Shown here: in pieces, positions 48,720 through 56,836 of the stretch
How the letters are laid out: each line of letters opens with the position of its first letter
Numbering within the stretch: position 1 is the first letter of the stretch
From: an uncultured Bacteroidales bacterium
GTDB taxonomy: Bacteria > Bacteroidota > Bacteroidia > Bacteroidales > Paludibacteraceae
Length of the DNA stretch: 56,837 bases
Assembly (NCBI GenBank): GCA_947164985.1
Contig: CAMUYI010000010.1
Coordinates: forward strand, 1 to 56,837
Direction: 5' to 3'
Notes under the pieces: generated by a model
The model's database searches: none
The model's input: the letters and a program-made list of their open reading frames with translations, nothing else
Told to the model about the DNA's origin: nothing
Translations under genes and position numbers: made by a program

Positions 48720-50527
48720 TAGTCGTAGTTAATTGATATGTTTCTTGTTATCTGTAATGGATACGAGAATAGTTCTGCTCTTACTCCACCTATCTTTGTG
48801 TCGTTTGTATTGCAAATCACAGTGTATTGTTTAAGATATGGAGTTAATCTCTGCGTATATGCTTCATTATCTAAATTAAGAAGGTCAATAGTTAGCTTCA
48901 CTGCAATAATTGTGATAAAATCAATATCAGCGGCAATGCCAGGCTCAAAATTCACTTTCTTCAAATCTTCTTCGTCGGTATAAAAACGTCTATTTTGCTC
49001 AACTTTATTAGCATCTATACCTACAGCTTTGACAAAATCGCTATAGTCGTGCGCCCCATCTGGTAGACAATAAAAAATGTCTCCTGCAAAGGCTCTATTC
49101 CAACAACCTAAAGTAACAAATGGCATCTTCTTTTCCTTGGCAATATTATTTGCATAAATATCGCCCTCTTGGTTATCTGCACAGGCAATCATCACGTCAC
49201 CTGCATGACAGAAATTATCAATATCAACATCAGGGACTTCTTGCAGATATTTGGTCTCAGTTATCACTTCCGCATACGGATTAACCATTAAGATACGCTC
49301 TTTGAGAGCATCTGTTTTATGGCGCCCGACATCGTAAATTCCACATTGATGACGACAGATATTGTGATACCCAAAGACGTCGCTATCGACAAGCATAAAT
49401 CGACCGACACCAGCTTTTGCTAATTCAAGAGCTATTAGCGATCCGACAGAACCGCACCCAATGATTACTACGCCCTTCTTAAGCATAACATCTGACTCTA
49501 AAATACCCGTGTTACGAGAAAATACATCCAATTTGAGAGAGTAGGTAGAACATTGACATTCCCGAATCTCTTTAGTAGAAATGATATGCAACCTATCTTC
49601 TTTCCAGAATCCAATCAATGGATCGGTATCACTTGAGAACGGAGACGGACGCGAAATAAGAGTAGAGAAGTCCGTTAACAATTCCTCCACAAATGAACGG
49701 TTGAGCCATGAAATTCTATTGCGTGCGCCCGGATAATTATCCAAAATACTGTCATCTTCATATATGGATCCAAGAATCTGCACTTTGCTCTTATCTACGG
49801 CCGCATCAATAGGAAGAATATTGTATATATTCGTGTCCTCAACATGATAACCAGATAACGGACCGACATAATGGTTCTCAACCATGCTCGCTGGTAAGGT
49901 AAGAGTCGGCGGATTAGAAGTGTCAACGGTCAGCTTGGGCTTCTCGTTCAACAACTCCGGCTCTTCCTTATGTTCTTGTGCGGGAATAGCCTCTAAAGAT
50001 TCAGAAGTTTGCGGAAGAATATTGCCCTCTTGTGCGTACTTCAACTCCAAATATTTTTGAGGTATGAGGTCACCGTGATCAACAGCATAGTTCATCCTTT
50101 CATACTTTCCATCGGGCGAAACATGATACATCGTTATCCTTAATTTCGGGTCCATATTAACGAGACCTGAAATCGAGCCCACAGGCATATGCGAAGCAAA
50201 CTTCTTGTTCGTGACATCATCAGTAGAAGAAAAATAGTCCATACTTCCCGGATGTCTATGCCATAATCCCAAAACCCTAAGACGCTTGTCGTATTGCTTG
50301 TATATGACATTTGCTAAATAATTAACAAACGTGGTATCATACTCAAAGTCAACTACAGTATTTACAGTCTTCCAACCAGGAGGAACCGTTTCAACGACAA
50401 TCCATACGCCACCTTCTAAAACATAGCCAAGAAAGATTCCACCAGTTTCTAATGGATTCTTATCTAATGTTTCTGAAACAATGGCATTCCAAGCTCGTTC
50501 AGAAAAAACGACAGTTTGTTGCTCCAT
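48719..50527 (-). CDS. JAB deubiquitinase-E1 (ThiF) fusion protein
   Basis: 602 residues that fuse two ubiquitin-system activities. Residues 1-140 are a JAB/JAMM peptidase with Glu27 (ETGGIFLG) and the exact HxHPx6SxxD motif at 90-103 (HRHP to D103). Residues 345-600 are a ThiF/E1 domain: ATP site IIGCGSVGSLIALELAKAG (355-373), VDSDVFGYHNICRHQ, DVGRHKTDAL. A candidate catalytic cysteine is C475 in VTLGCWNRAFAGD. The linker (about 180-340) is of unknown fold. It is co-transcribed with an E2-like gene 12 bp upstream. Such a fusion can both process and activate a modifier. Confidence 0.9.
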   Translation of the reverse strand: MEQQTVVFSERAWNAIVSETLDKNPLETGGIFLGYVLEGGVWIVVETVPPGWKTVNTVVDFEYDTTFVNYLANVIYKQYDKRLRVLGLWHRHPGSMDYFSSTDDVTNKKFASHMPVGSISGLVNMDPKLRITMYHVSPDGKYERMNYAVDHGDLIPQKYLELKYAQEGNILPQTSESLEAIPAQEHKEEPELLNEKPKLTVDTSNPPTLTLPASMVENHYVGPLSGYHVEDTNIYNILPIDAAVDKSKVQILGSIYEDDSILDNYPGARNRISWLNRSFVEELLTDFSTLISRPSPFSSDTDPLIGFWKEDRLHIISTKEIRECQCSTYSLKLDVFSRNTGILESDVMLKKGVVIIGCGSVGSLIALELAKAGVGRFMLVDSDVFGYHNICRHQCGIYDVGRHKTDALKERILMVNPYAEVITETKYLQEVPDVDIDNFCHAGDVMIACADNQEGDIYANNIAKEKKMPFVTLGCWNRAFAGDIFYCLPDGAHDYSDFVKAVGIDANKVEQNRRFYTDEEDLKKVNFEPGIAADIDFITIIAVKLTIDLLNLDNEAYTQRLTPYLKQYTVICNTNDTKIGGVRAELFSYPLQITRNISINYD

Positions 50528-50539
50528 AAAGCTGAAAGT

Positions 50540-51199
50540 TTAAATTCCTACTGGATTATTAAAGGTTTGCAATGACATATTTCCACTCATCACAAGCTCG
50601 AGAGCGGTAAACCACTTAGTAGCCCATCCCAATGTCTGTGCAGCAGTAGTATAAACTCTTTCAGAAAGACCATGCATGTCTTGCGCTGTGGTGGTGCACA
50701 AATATCTGCCGTCAACATTGCTATATAGTACATGATGCAAAGACGCCCCTAAAAATTGCTCTATCTCATTGATAGATGGCTTAATAGGAATCACATGCAT
50801 CGCTCCGCCCATTGTCGCATTAGGAAAATCCGGATTGTATATAGCCATAACATAATATTTTTGTCTTCCATTTCCATATACCCCAGGCTGAATAACTCCT
50901 TCCCAATACAAGCGACCATCTTGCCATTTACCCCAAGTGAAATCAGGCCAGAATTGCGCCATGGCTTCTTTTTCAGACTCCCATAACTGCGGATTCGCCT
51001 GGTACCACTGGTAGGCAGCCAGCCTACCGGACTCTACGATAAGCCCGGTAGGACTGTCTTGATCCATAACGTTTCCGTTCTTGCCACCAATAACGAATTC
51101 CTCGTTATTTTCCAGTTTACGAGCCAGTTGCTTGCGCATCAACTCTTGGGTCTCGTTGCCCGATAATACACAGGCGCTAATAATTAATTCTTCTTGCAT
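50540..51199 (-). CDS. E2-like (UBC-fold) protein
   Basis: 219 residues. The region 97-175 has the E2 order of features: a strand pair (LYWEGVIQPGVYG, KYYVMAIYNPDF), a P-rich turn YNPDFPNATMGGAMHVIP like the YP..FP..PP loop, and HHVLYSNVDGRYLCTTT in which Cys168 takes the place of the thioester cysteine. The N-terminal 80 residues are unrelated to E2 enzymes and helical. It lies next to a JAB-E1 gene, as E2-like genes do in bacterial Ubl-conjugation operons. No standalone modifier gene was found near it. Confidence 0.72.
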   Translation of the reverse strand: MQEELIISACVLSGNETQELMRKQLARKLENNEEFVIGGKNGNVMDQDSPTGLIVESGRLAAYQWYQANPQLWESEKEAMAQFWPDFTWGKWQDGRLYWEGVIQPGVYGNGRQKYYVMAIYNPDFPNATMGGAMHVIPIKPSINEIEQFLGASLHHVLYSNVDGRYLCTTTAQDMHGLSERVYTTAAQTLGWATKWFTALELVMSGNMSLQTFNNPVGI

Positions 51200-51210
51200 G
51201 ACACTTGATT

Positions 51211-51993
51211 TTAGAACAACTTAATATTTTCGTTTTTCGAATTTATGAATATATACTTTCCTCGTTTCTTAGCAGAGATAAGATCCTCGGTATAAGAGGG
51301 CATTAGATAATCATATTCAAAAGGCACAAAAACACTGCCTTTTTTGTCTATCAAACCACACTTTTTTTTCTTCCGACCCTCTTTGACATAAGCTACATAA
51401 TATGAATTCTTCCAATAGAGAGCGTTATAAATCGGAGGGATAATCCATTCCCCTTTTTCGTTGATGACACCTACCTTCTTATCTTCATTATTCACCACAA
51501 AATGGTTCGGCTCTCCTCCCTCTCCAAGAGTAGAAAACTTCTCCGGGAATATAACATTGCCATCTATATCCTTTATTCCCCAATCCATCTTCTGAGTCGA
51601 GAAACCTATATATTCATCCGACAGGTAGCGCAAGGATGGATAATCAAACAATCCTGGAACTCCCGGAAAGAACGGAATATGTGGTGCGTTATCTACCATC
51701 TGTTGCGCCTTAGATTGTGGGCCCTTATCCGCTGTCGGCGCATCCACAAACGCTTGTTTCACAACATCGTAGTACACAAACCCATGCGTGTCATTAATTG
51801 ACTTAAAAATATGCGGATACCCCTTCACACGCATCGTGATATGACGCCAGATCCACACAATCTCGCCTTTGCGGTTAATCACACCGTGGTAATTTCCCTT
51901 ATCGTCTTTGGCACGAAACAGTGCGTATTCTCCTTCGAAATTCAGGATCTGCATTAAGTCTTTTAATTCGGTAATAATCATACGTAACCTCAT
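51211..51993 (-). CDS. WG-repeat protein
   Basis: 260 residues with four WG-type beta repeats: YHGVINRKGEIVW, DWGIKDIDGNVIFPEKFSTL, KVGVINEKGEWIIPPIYNAL and KCGLIDKKGSVFVPFEYDYL. Such repeats form elongated beta surfaces that bind partners. The ATG at 51993 overlaps the J-protein stop in an ATGA (4 bp), so the start is well supported. In the operon it stands between the J protein and the E2-like gene, and may be the recognition or scaffold subunit. No signal peptide, so cytoplasmic. Confidence 0.85.
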   Translation of the reverse strand: MRLRMIITELKDLMQILNFEGEYALFRAKDDKGNYHGVINRKGEIVWIWRHITMRVKGYPHIFKSINDTHGFVYYDVVKQAFVDAPTADKGPQSKAQQMVDNAPHIPFFPGVPGLFDYPSLRYLSDEYIGFSTQKMDWGIKDIDGNVIFPEKFSTLGEGGEPNHFVVNNEDKKVGVINEKGEWIIPPIYNALYWKNSYYVAYVKEGRKKKKCGLIDKKGSVFVPFEYDYLMPSYTEDLISAKKRGKYIFINSKNENIKLF

Positions 51994-52631
51994 GCCTTTG
52001 ACTTTCGATGTTCCATTATAATATTTCTGGCTTCTACAACTGCTTGTAGTTTTCTCGAAGCCCATTCTTTTTCTTGCTCCGAAGCATTACCCAACTTATC
52101 CGGATGATACTTCAAGGACAATTTACGAAAGGCTTTCATCACTTCCTCATCCGTAGCGGAAGACGAGATTTCTAAGACAGCATATACATCTTCTGAGACT
52201 GTATTTCGCTGCACATGCTCTCTCCCCGCCAAGAAGTCATTCATCATATATCCTCCGGCAATGAGTGTTGCGAGTTGGCGTAAATCGCCAATCACATCTT
52301 CAGGAATATGATTATTGTACTTTACTTTGCATACTTTCACCAATAATTCGACTAAGGAAGCAGATAACTCTGGATAGAGCAAAGATCTTATAGTATTACA
52401 TGAAGCGACTATCTTATCAATTAATATATCACTTCTGTTACCCCGTAAGAACATTTCTTTCTCTTCCAACATCTGTCGAAGGATATAAACGCCATCATTG
52501 CGATATTGTTCATCGTACGTAATAGTAAGCCAATTACCAACGGTAACTACCTCGACATCCACATTTTCATCTATCGGGTCAATGAAATATGTAGTTATAC
52601 GCAATATGTCCTTTATGTTTATTGGTCTCAT
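51990..52631 (-). CDS. J-domain protein
   Basis: 213 residues. A C-terminal J domain (147-207) has YAVLEISSSATDEEVMKAFR and KLSLKYHPDKLGN, including the HPD tripeptide at 176-178 that stimulates Hsp70. The N-terminal 145 residues are a distinct acidic helical domain of unknown fold. It is the first gene of a five-gene leftward operon containing WG, E2-like, JAB-E1 and SH3 genes. A chaperone partner could present misfolded or foreign proteins to the conjugation enzymes. Confidence 0.86.
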   Translation of the reverse strand: MRPINIKDILRITTYFIDPIDENVDVEVVTVGNWLTITYDEQYRNDGVYILRQMLEEKEMFLRGNRSDILIDKIVASCNTIRSLLYPELSASLVELLVKVCKVKYNNHIPEDVIGDLRQLATLIAGGYMMNDFLAGREHVQRNTVSEDVYAVLEISSSATDEEVMKAFRKLSLKYHPDKLGNASEQEKEWASRKLQAVVEARNIIMEHRKSKA

Positions 52632-53016
52632 ATCTTCGTTGTCACATGCACATACAAAAAGCGTAGACTCCGCTATTGCTCATCTACACCTAAGGACCTT
52701 CGAACTTGCCCCCTACAGTAATAAACAACAAAGAAACCTACGCCGATATGACGACACACCTGCCAAGAACGGCAGGGCATGTATGAATGTCATACCCGTA
52801 GGCATCTATTGTTACTTTGTCGTTGACTGTAGATTTAAAAGTGTTCGAAGCTTTTTAGGTGCCAATAACAAAGCGTCAATAAACGCCTTTCAATATGTAA
52901 AGAACCCTCTCACCCACAATCTTTTGTGCCCCACCGGGCAGATTGTCTCGGCGTAGATAGATTCCTGAAATGAGTACACTACCCCGCGTCCTTGCGTCTT
53001 ATGCACCCATATCGGG
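52632..53016 (-). other. Long leader of the conjugation operon
   Basis: About 380 nt lie between the promoter at 53017 and the J-protein start. No conserved frame is seen. A stem-loop stack at 52737-52802 dominates it. Confidence 0.55.
52737..52802 (-). promoter_or_regulatory. Stacked stem-loop in the operon leader
   Basis: CCTACG/CGTAGG, then TATGAC/GTCATA, then CCTGCC-N6-GGCAGG nest inside each other over 66 bases. No U-tract follows leftward, so it is not a simple terminator. A regulatory RNA fold is likely. Confidence 0.55.
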
Positions 53017-53050
53017 TGCAAAGATAATAAAAAAATTTTAATTAGACAAA
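53017..53050 (-). promoter_or_regulatory. Promoter of the J-protein/WG/E2/JAB-E1/SH3 operon
   Basis: Leftward TTTGTC (rev of 53045-53050) and TATCTTTGCA (rev of 53017-53026). Spacing is within one base or two of the others. Confidence 0.7.
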
Positions 53051-53117
53051 TTTTTACGAAAAAAACGTAAATAATTCTTAATATTGAAGCGAAATCTAAA
53101 GAAAATAGCGGATATGT

Positions 53118-53430
53118 GTCGGCAACTAGCCGACGTAATACAAAGAAGAGCACAGGAGCGGGCGTGGGGATGTCGTCAACTAGACGACGTAATACAAAGA
53201 AGAGATCCTGCGCGAGCGTGGGGATGTCGTCAACTAGACGACGTAATTCGAAGAAGAGATACAGAGAAGCGGGCAGGGGGATTGTCGTCAGCTAGACGAC
53301 GTAATACGAAGAAGAGGCAGAGAAGCGGGCAGGGGGATTGTCGTCAGCTAGACGACGTAATACGAAGAAGAGGCAGAGAAGCGGGCGGGGGGATTGTCGT
53401 CAGCTATACGACGTAATACCAAGAAGAGAT
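53118..53430 (+). repeat. REP array A, six units
   Basis: Palindromes GTCGTC-AACTA-GACGAC (or close variants) at 53118, 53172, 53226, 53284, 53340 and 53396, each followed by gtaatac(a/g)aagaagag and a partly conserved spacer (agcgggcgtgggg). The period is 54-58 bp. Sequence conservation of the spacers excludes a CRISPR. All units have the same orientation. Confidence 0.85.
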
Positions 53431-53446
53431 ATAGAGGGGGATATAA

Positions 53447-54469
53447 TCAACGAGCGGAGATTTCCTCTGCCATTTGATTGAGGGCGACGCACTCGGCGCG
53501 AGTGATCGTGCGTTTATCGGGATCGTGCGTCCAGGGAGAGAGGATGAGCAGGCGACCTGCGGCGACGGCATCGAAGAGAAGATCGGAGGGTTTAAAGTAA
53601 TTGCCGAAGCCGTTGTCAGAAAGGTAGATGATATAGCGATTGTCATGAAGGAGGGCATGGAGCACTTCCTGTTCATCGCGAGAGATGAAAGGCGAGACCA
53701 TGACCGTGCCTTTGGAAGCGGCATCGAGACAGGCTGCTTTGTAGTCTTTGAGGGGCTGGTCGTAGCCATGTTCGACAGCATCCTTGACCCACATGCTGCG
53801 CACGTGGACGGGTTGGCGGAACTGCTCCATGAGGACACCGATATTACCGACGGCATCGTAGGTGCGACCGTTGATCTCGACGTTATGCTGGACGCAGAAG
53901 AATCCGGGTTTGAGGCGCTTGGTAGCGAGGCGGGCGGGGTTCATGTCGAGATAGCGGATAGCGGTGGGTAGTTGGCGATACTGCGACATGGGGCGCAAGA
54001 AGGGCTGGTCTGTAAAGACAGGCGAGAGGGCATAGAAGGCATCATTGCCAATCTGCGTACGGAGTAAGGCGGGGTCGGTGTAATAAGCTGAGCTATCAGC
54101 CAATGAGGATACTGCAAATGAATAGGCGCGACCGAGTGTGCGGGCAGCACGCCAGAAGCCGGTAATGACAGAAGAGATACCTTTCTTCATCGCCCGACGG
54201 ACGTACAAGATCGCGTGCAGGTGGTTTGGCATAAGGCAAAAATGGAGCACTTGTACCTCGGGATAGAACTTCGGTATACGGAGCAGACGATCAACGACCG
54301 CGTCACCAAGATCCGTGCGCTTCACGAAGGCCTGCAGGGGGTCGTTATCGAGGATGACGAGCTCGCCGAAAAGCGGCTGACGAGAGGGGACGACCATAGT
54401 GACATGATACAAACCGGCGCCTTTCCACACCGTGTCGGGTTGTTGCCATTGCCATGTGTCGTGATCCAT
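53447..54469 (-). CDS. REP-associated tyrosine transposase (RAYT, Y1 family)
   Basis: A single-strand DNA transposase of 340 residues that nicks and joins REP palindromes. The HUH motif is LHFCLMPNHLHAILYV (His-Leu-His) and the likely catalytic tyrosine lies in IRYLDMNPARLA, the RAYT variant of the YxxxNP motif. ISSVITGFWRAARTLGRAYS matches the helix before it. The ATG at 54469 follows a strong promoter; an upstream extension runs through it. Arrays of one palindromic repeat on both sides are the expected substrate. Confidence 0.85.
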   Translation of the reverse strand: MDHDTWQWQQPDTVWKGAGLYHVTMVVPSRQPLFGELVILDNDPLQAFVKRTDLGDAVVDRLLRIPKFYPEVQVLHFCLMPNHLHAILYVRRAMKKGISSVITGFWRAARTLGRAYSFAVSSLADSSAYYTDPALLRTQIGNDAFYALSPVFTDQPFLRPMSQYRQLPTAIRYLDMNPARLATKRLKPGFFCVQHNVEINGRTYDAVGNIGVLMEQFRQPVHVRSMWVKDAVEHGYDQPLKDYKAACLDAASKGTVMVSPFISRDEQEVLHALLHDNRYIIYLSDNGFGNYFKPSDLLFDAVAAGRLLILSPWTHDPDKRTITRAECVALNQMAEEISAR

Positions 54470-54484
54470 ACTACCGAATTTTGG

Positions 54485-54519
54485 TGCAAAGGTACGAAAA
54501 AATCCGCACATACGCAAGA
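54485..54519 (-). promoter_or_regulatory. Promoter of the RAYT gene
   Basis: Leftward CTTGCGTATGTGC (rev of 54507-54519) and TACCTTTGCA (rev of 54485-54494). Confidence 0.78.
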
Positions 54520-54543
54520 GAAAAATGCAGATTTATATGAAAT

Positions 54544-54690
54544 GCCGTCAACTAGACGACGTAATACAAAGAAGAGGAACAGGAGCGGGCGTGGGGATGT
54601 CGTCAACTAGGCGACGTAATACGAAGAAGAGGAACAGGAGCGGGCGGAAATGTCGGCAGCTAGACGACGTAATACGAAGAAGAGACAGAG
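54544..54690 (+). repeat. REP array B, three units
   Basis: Units at 54544, 54599 and 54652 with the same palindrome and gtaatac(a/g)aagaagag tail as array A, in the same orientation. Period 53-55 bp. Confidence 0.83.
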
Positions 54691-54715
54691 AACGTCTGCA
54701 CCGCGAGACATCATC

Positions 54716-54771
54716 TAAACGGCTAAAGAAGCCCAAGGGTAGCGCAAGGGTAGCGCAAGGGTAGCCGTTTA
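54716..54771. repeat. Hairpin enclosing three 11 bp tandem repeats
   Basis: TAAACGGCTA (54716-54725) and TAGCCGTTTA (54762-54771) flank three copies of gcaagggta(g/c) units (54731-54764). No function known; rest of 54772-54957 shows no gene. Confidence 0.6.
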
Positions 54772-54957
54772 ACGTGAAAATAAACGGATGTAAAGAGGAA
54801 GTGAAGGTGACATGAGTTTTACATGATATGAAGAGTATTTTTTTCTTTCCCCAAAATTTTTGCGGAGTGAAACGGAGCAAGTAAAAAAGAAACGCGCAGC
54901 GAAAGGATAAATAAAGCCGATCATGCTTGAAAAGGCACTATAGGCATAAACGAAAAG

Positions 54958-54985
54958 AAAGCGGACTCCAACGGAATCCGCTTTT
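54958..54985 (-). terminator. nifJ terminator
   Basis: AAAGCGGA-TCC and GGA-TCCGCTTT arms around a short loop, followed leftward by CTTTCTTTTC. It lies 30 bp after the nifJ stop. Confidence 0.8.
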
Positions 54986-55014
54986 CTTATACACACGCGT
55001 GTGCGTGTTCCTTA

Positions 55015-56836
55015 TTACCATTGCGTGCCGAGCATGCGGAGGTAAGACTTGTATCGCCACTGAGCGTTCTCCTGAGCGGCGGCGAAGAGCTCGTCTGCCT
55101 CTTTCGGGAACTGTTTTGCTACAGAAGCGAAACGAACCTCACCCTTGAGGTAGTCTTGGAACTTATCCCACTGCGGCTCTTTGGAGTCGAGCTGGAACGG
55201 GTTCTTGCCCTCAGCCTCGAGTTCCGGATTATAGCGCCAGAGGTGCCAGTAACCGCACTCAACAGCTTTTGCCTCTTCGGCTTGGCTCTTGCCCATACCG
55301 GCTTTCAGACCGTGGTTGATACACGGAGCGTAAGCGATGATGAGCGACGGTCCGGGATAAGCCTCCGCCTCGCGGATAGCCTTGAGGGTCTGAGCCTGGT
55401 CAGCACCCATAGCGATCTGTGCTACATAGACATATCCGTAGGTGGTAGCAATCATACCGAGGTCTTTCTTACGAACGCGCTTACCCATCGCAGCGAACTT
55501 GGCGATAGCGCCGAGCGGCGTTGCTTTGGATGCCTGACCACCGGTGTTGGAGTACACCTCGGTATCGAGCACGAGGATGTTGACATCTTCGCCGGAAGCG
55601 ATGACGTGGTCGAGTCCGCCGTAACCGATATCATAGGAAGCACCGTCACCGCCGACAATCCACTGGCTGCGTTTAACGATATGATCTTTCTCAGCGAGGA
55701 TAGCCTTGCAGGTGTCGCAACCGCATTTCTCCATAGCAGCCACCATCGGCTCGTAGAGGTCGTTGGTGATCTTAGCGTCATTGCGGTTGTCGAGCCACTT
55801 CTGGAACATCTCTTTGAGTTCAGCCGAGCAGGTGTCGCAGGTCAGACCCTTCTCCATGAGGGCAGCGAGGCGCTCACGCAGTTTGCGGTGCGCGATCTGC
55901 ATACCGAGACCGTACTCGCAGAAGTCCTCGAAGAGGGAGTTGGACCAAGCCGGACCGTGACCCTTCTCGTTCTTGGTATAAGGAGTAGAAGGTACAGAAC
56001 CGGAGTAGATAGAGGTACAACCGGTAGCGTTAGCGATGATCTCGCGGTCACCGACGAGTTGGCTGATGAGCTTCAGATACGGTGTCTCACCGCAACCGGA
56101 GCAAGCGCCGGAGAACTCGAAGAGCGGCGTAGCGAACTGGCTGTTCTTGACGTTATTGAGTTCAACGAGGTGTTGCTTGGTAGCTACGTGCTCTACGCAG
56201 TAATCCCAGTTAGCAGCCTCGCCGAGTTGGCTCTCAAGATCGACCATAGCGAGTGCCTTGCCTGTCTTCGGATTGCCCGGACATACATCGACACAGTTAC
56301 CGCAACCGAGGCAGTCCATAACGCCGACCTGCATACGGAAGTGCATACCCTTCATGGCAGCCGGAGCTTTCATCTCACGGGTAGCAGCGCCGTTGAGGCC
56401 TGCGAGCTCTTTCTCGTCGAGCACGAACGGACGGATACAAGCGTGAGGACAAACATACGCACACTTGTTACACTCGATACAGTTGTCAGCGGTCCAAACC
56501 GGAACGAAGGCAGACACACCACGTTTCTCGAACTTAGCGGTACCTGCAGGCCATGTACCGTCCTCGATGCCCTTGAACGAGCTAACCGGGAGAAGGTCAC
56601 CGTCCTGACCGTTGATCGGACGAACGACCTTGGTGATGAACTCCGGCTCATCTCCGTAGTCCTTAGCGGGATCAGCAGGCAGTTTCGACCATGCGGGATC
56701 GATAGCGAGCTCTTGGTACTCACCACCGCGATCCACAGCAGCGTAGTTCTTATTAACGACATCCTCACCCTTCTTGCCGTAGGACTTCACGATGAAGTGC
56801 TTCATCTCCTCAACGGCCTTCTCAACAGGGATGACT
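55015..56836 (-). CDS. nifJ: Pyruvate:ferredoxin (flavodoxin) oxidoreductase, 5' end outside window
   Basis: Oxidative decarboxylation of pyruvate to acetyl-CoA with reduction of ferredoxin, central in anaerobic metabolism. The part seen is the C-terminal half of a protein of about 1190 residues. The ferredoxin-like domain has CIECNKCAYVCPHACIRPF and CLGCGNCVDVCPG (two 4Fe-4S sets), then ACSGCGETPYLKLISQLVGD, and the TPP-binding IVGGDGASYDIGYGGLDHVI and DTEVYSNTGGQASKATPLG. It ends MLGTQW. The frame is open to the window end. A 119 bp copy of its 3' end lies at 33870, and a terminator follows its stop. Confidence 0.96.
   Translation of the reverse strand, partial: VIPVEKAVEEMKHFIVKSYGKKGEDVVNKNYAAVDRGGEYQELAIDPAWSKLPADPAKDYGDEPEFITKVVRPINGQDGDLLPVSSFKGIEDGTWPAGTAKFEKRGVSAFVPVWTADNCIECNKCAYVCPHACIRPFVLDEKELAGLNGAATREMKAPAAMKGMHFRMQVGVMDCLGCGNCVDVCPGNPKTGKALAMVDLESQLGEAANWDYCVEHVATKQHLVELNNVKNSQFATPLFEFSGACSGCGETPYLKLISQLVGDREIIANATGCTSIYSGSVPSTPYTKNEKGHGPAWSNSLFEDFCEYGLGMQIAHRKLRERLAALMEKGLTCDTCSAELKEMFQKWLDNRNDAKITNDLYEPMVAAMEKCGCDTCKAILAEKDHIVKRSQWIVGGDGASYDIGYGGLDHVIASGEDVNILVLDTEVYSNTGGQASKATPLGAIAKFAAMGKRVRKKDLGMIATTYGYVYVAQIAMGADQAQTLKAIREAEAYPGPSLIIAYAPCINHGLKAGMGKSQAEEAKAVECGYWHLWRYNPELEAEGKNPFQLDSKEPQWDKFQDYLKGEVRFASVAKQFPKEADELFAAAQENAQWRYKSYLRMLGTQW

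Noticed and set aside
53084..53416. Small repetitive protein encoded along the REP array
   Set aside because: The frame only reflects the repeat (CRQLDDVIRRR copies) and shifts with period changes; no promoter or homologous family supports it.
53118..53430. CRISPR array
   Set aside because: Unit length and regular period suggest it at first, but spacers are near-identical to each other, the repeat is a perfect palindrome at a RAYT gene, and no cas gene is near.
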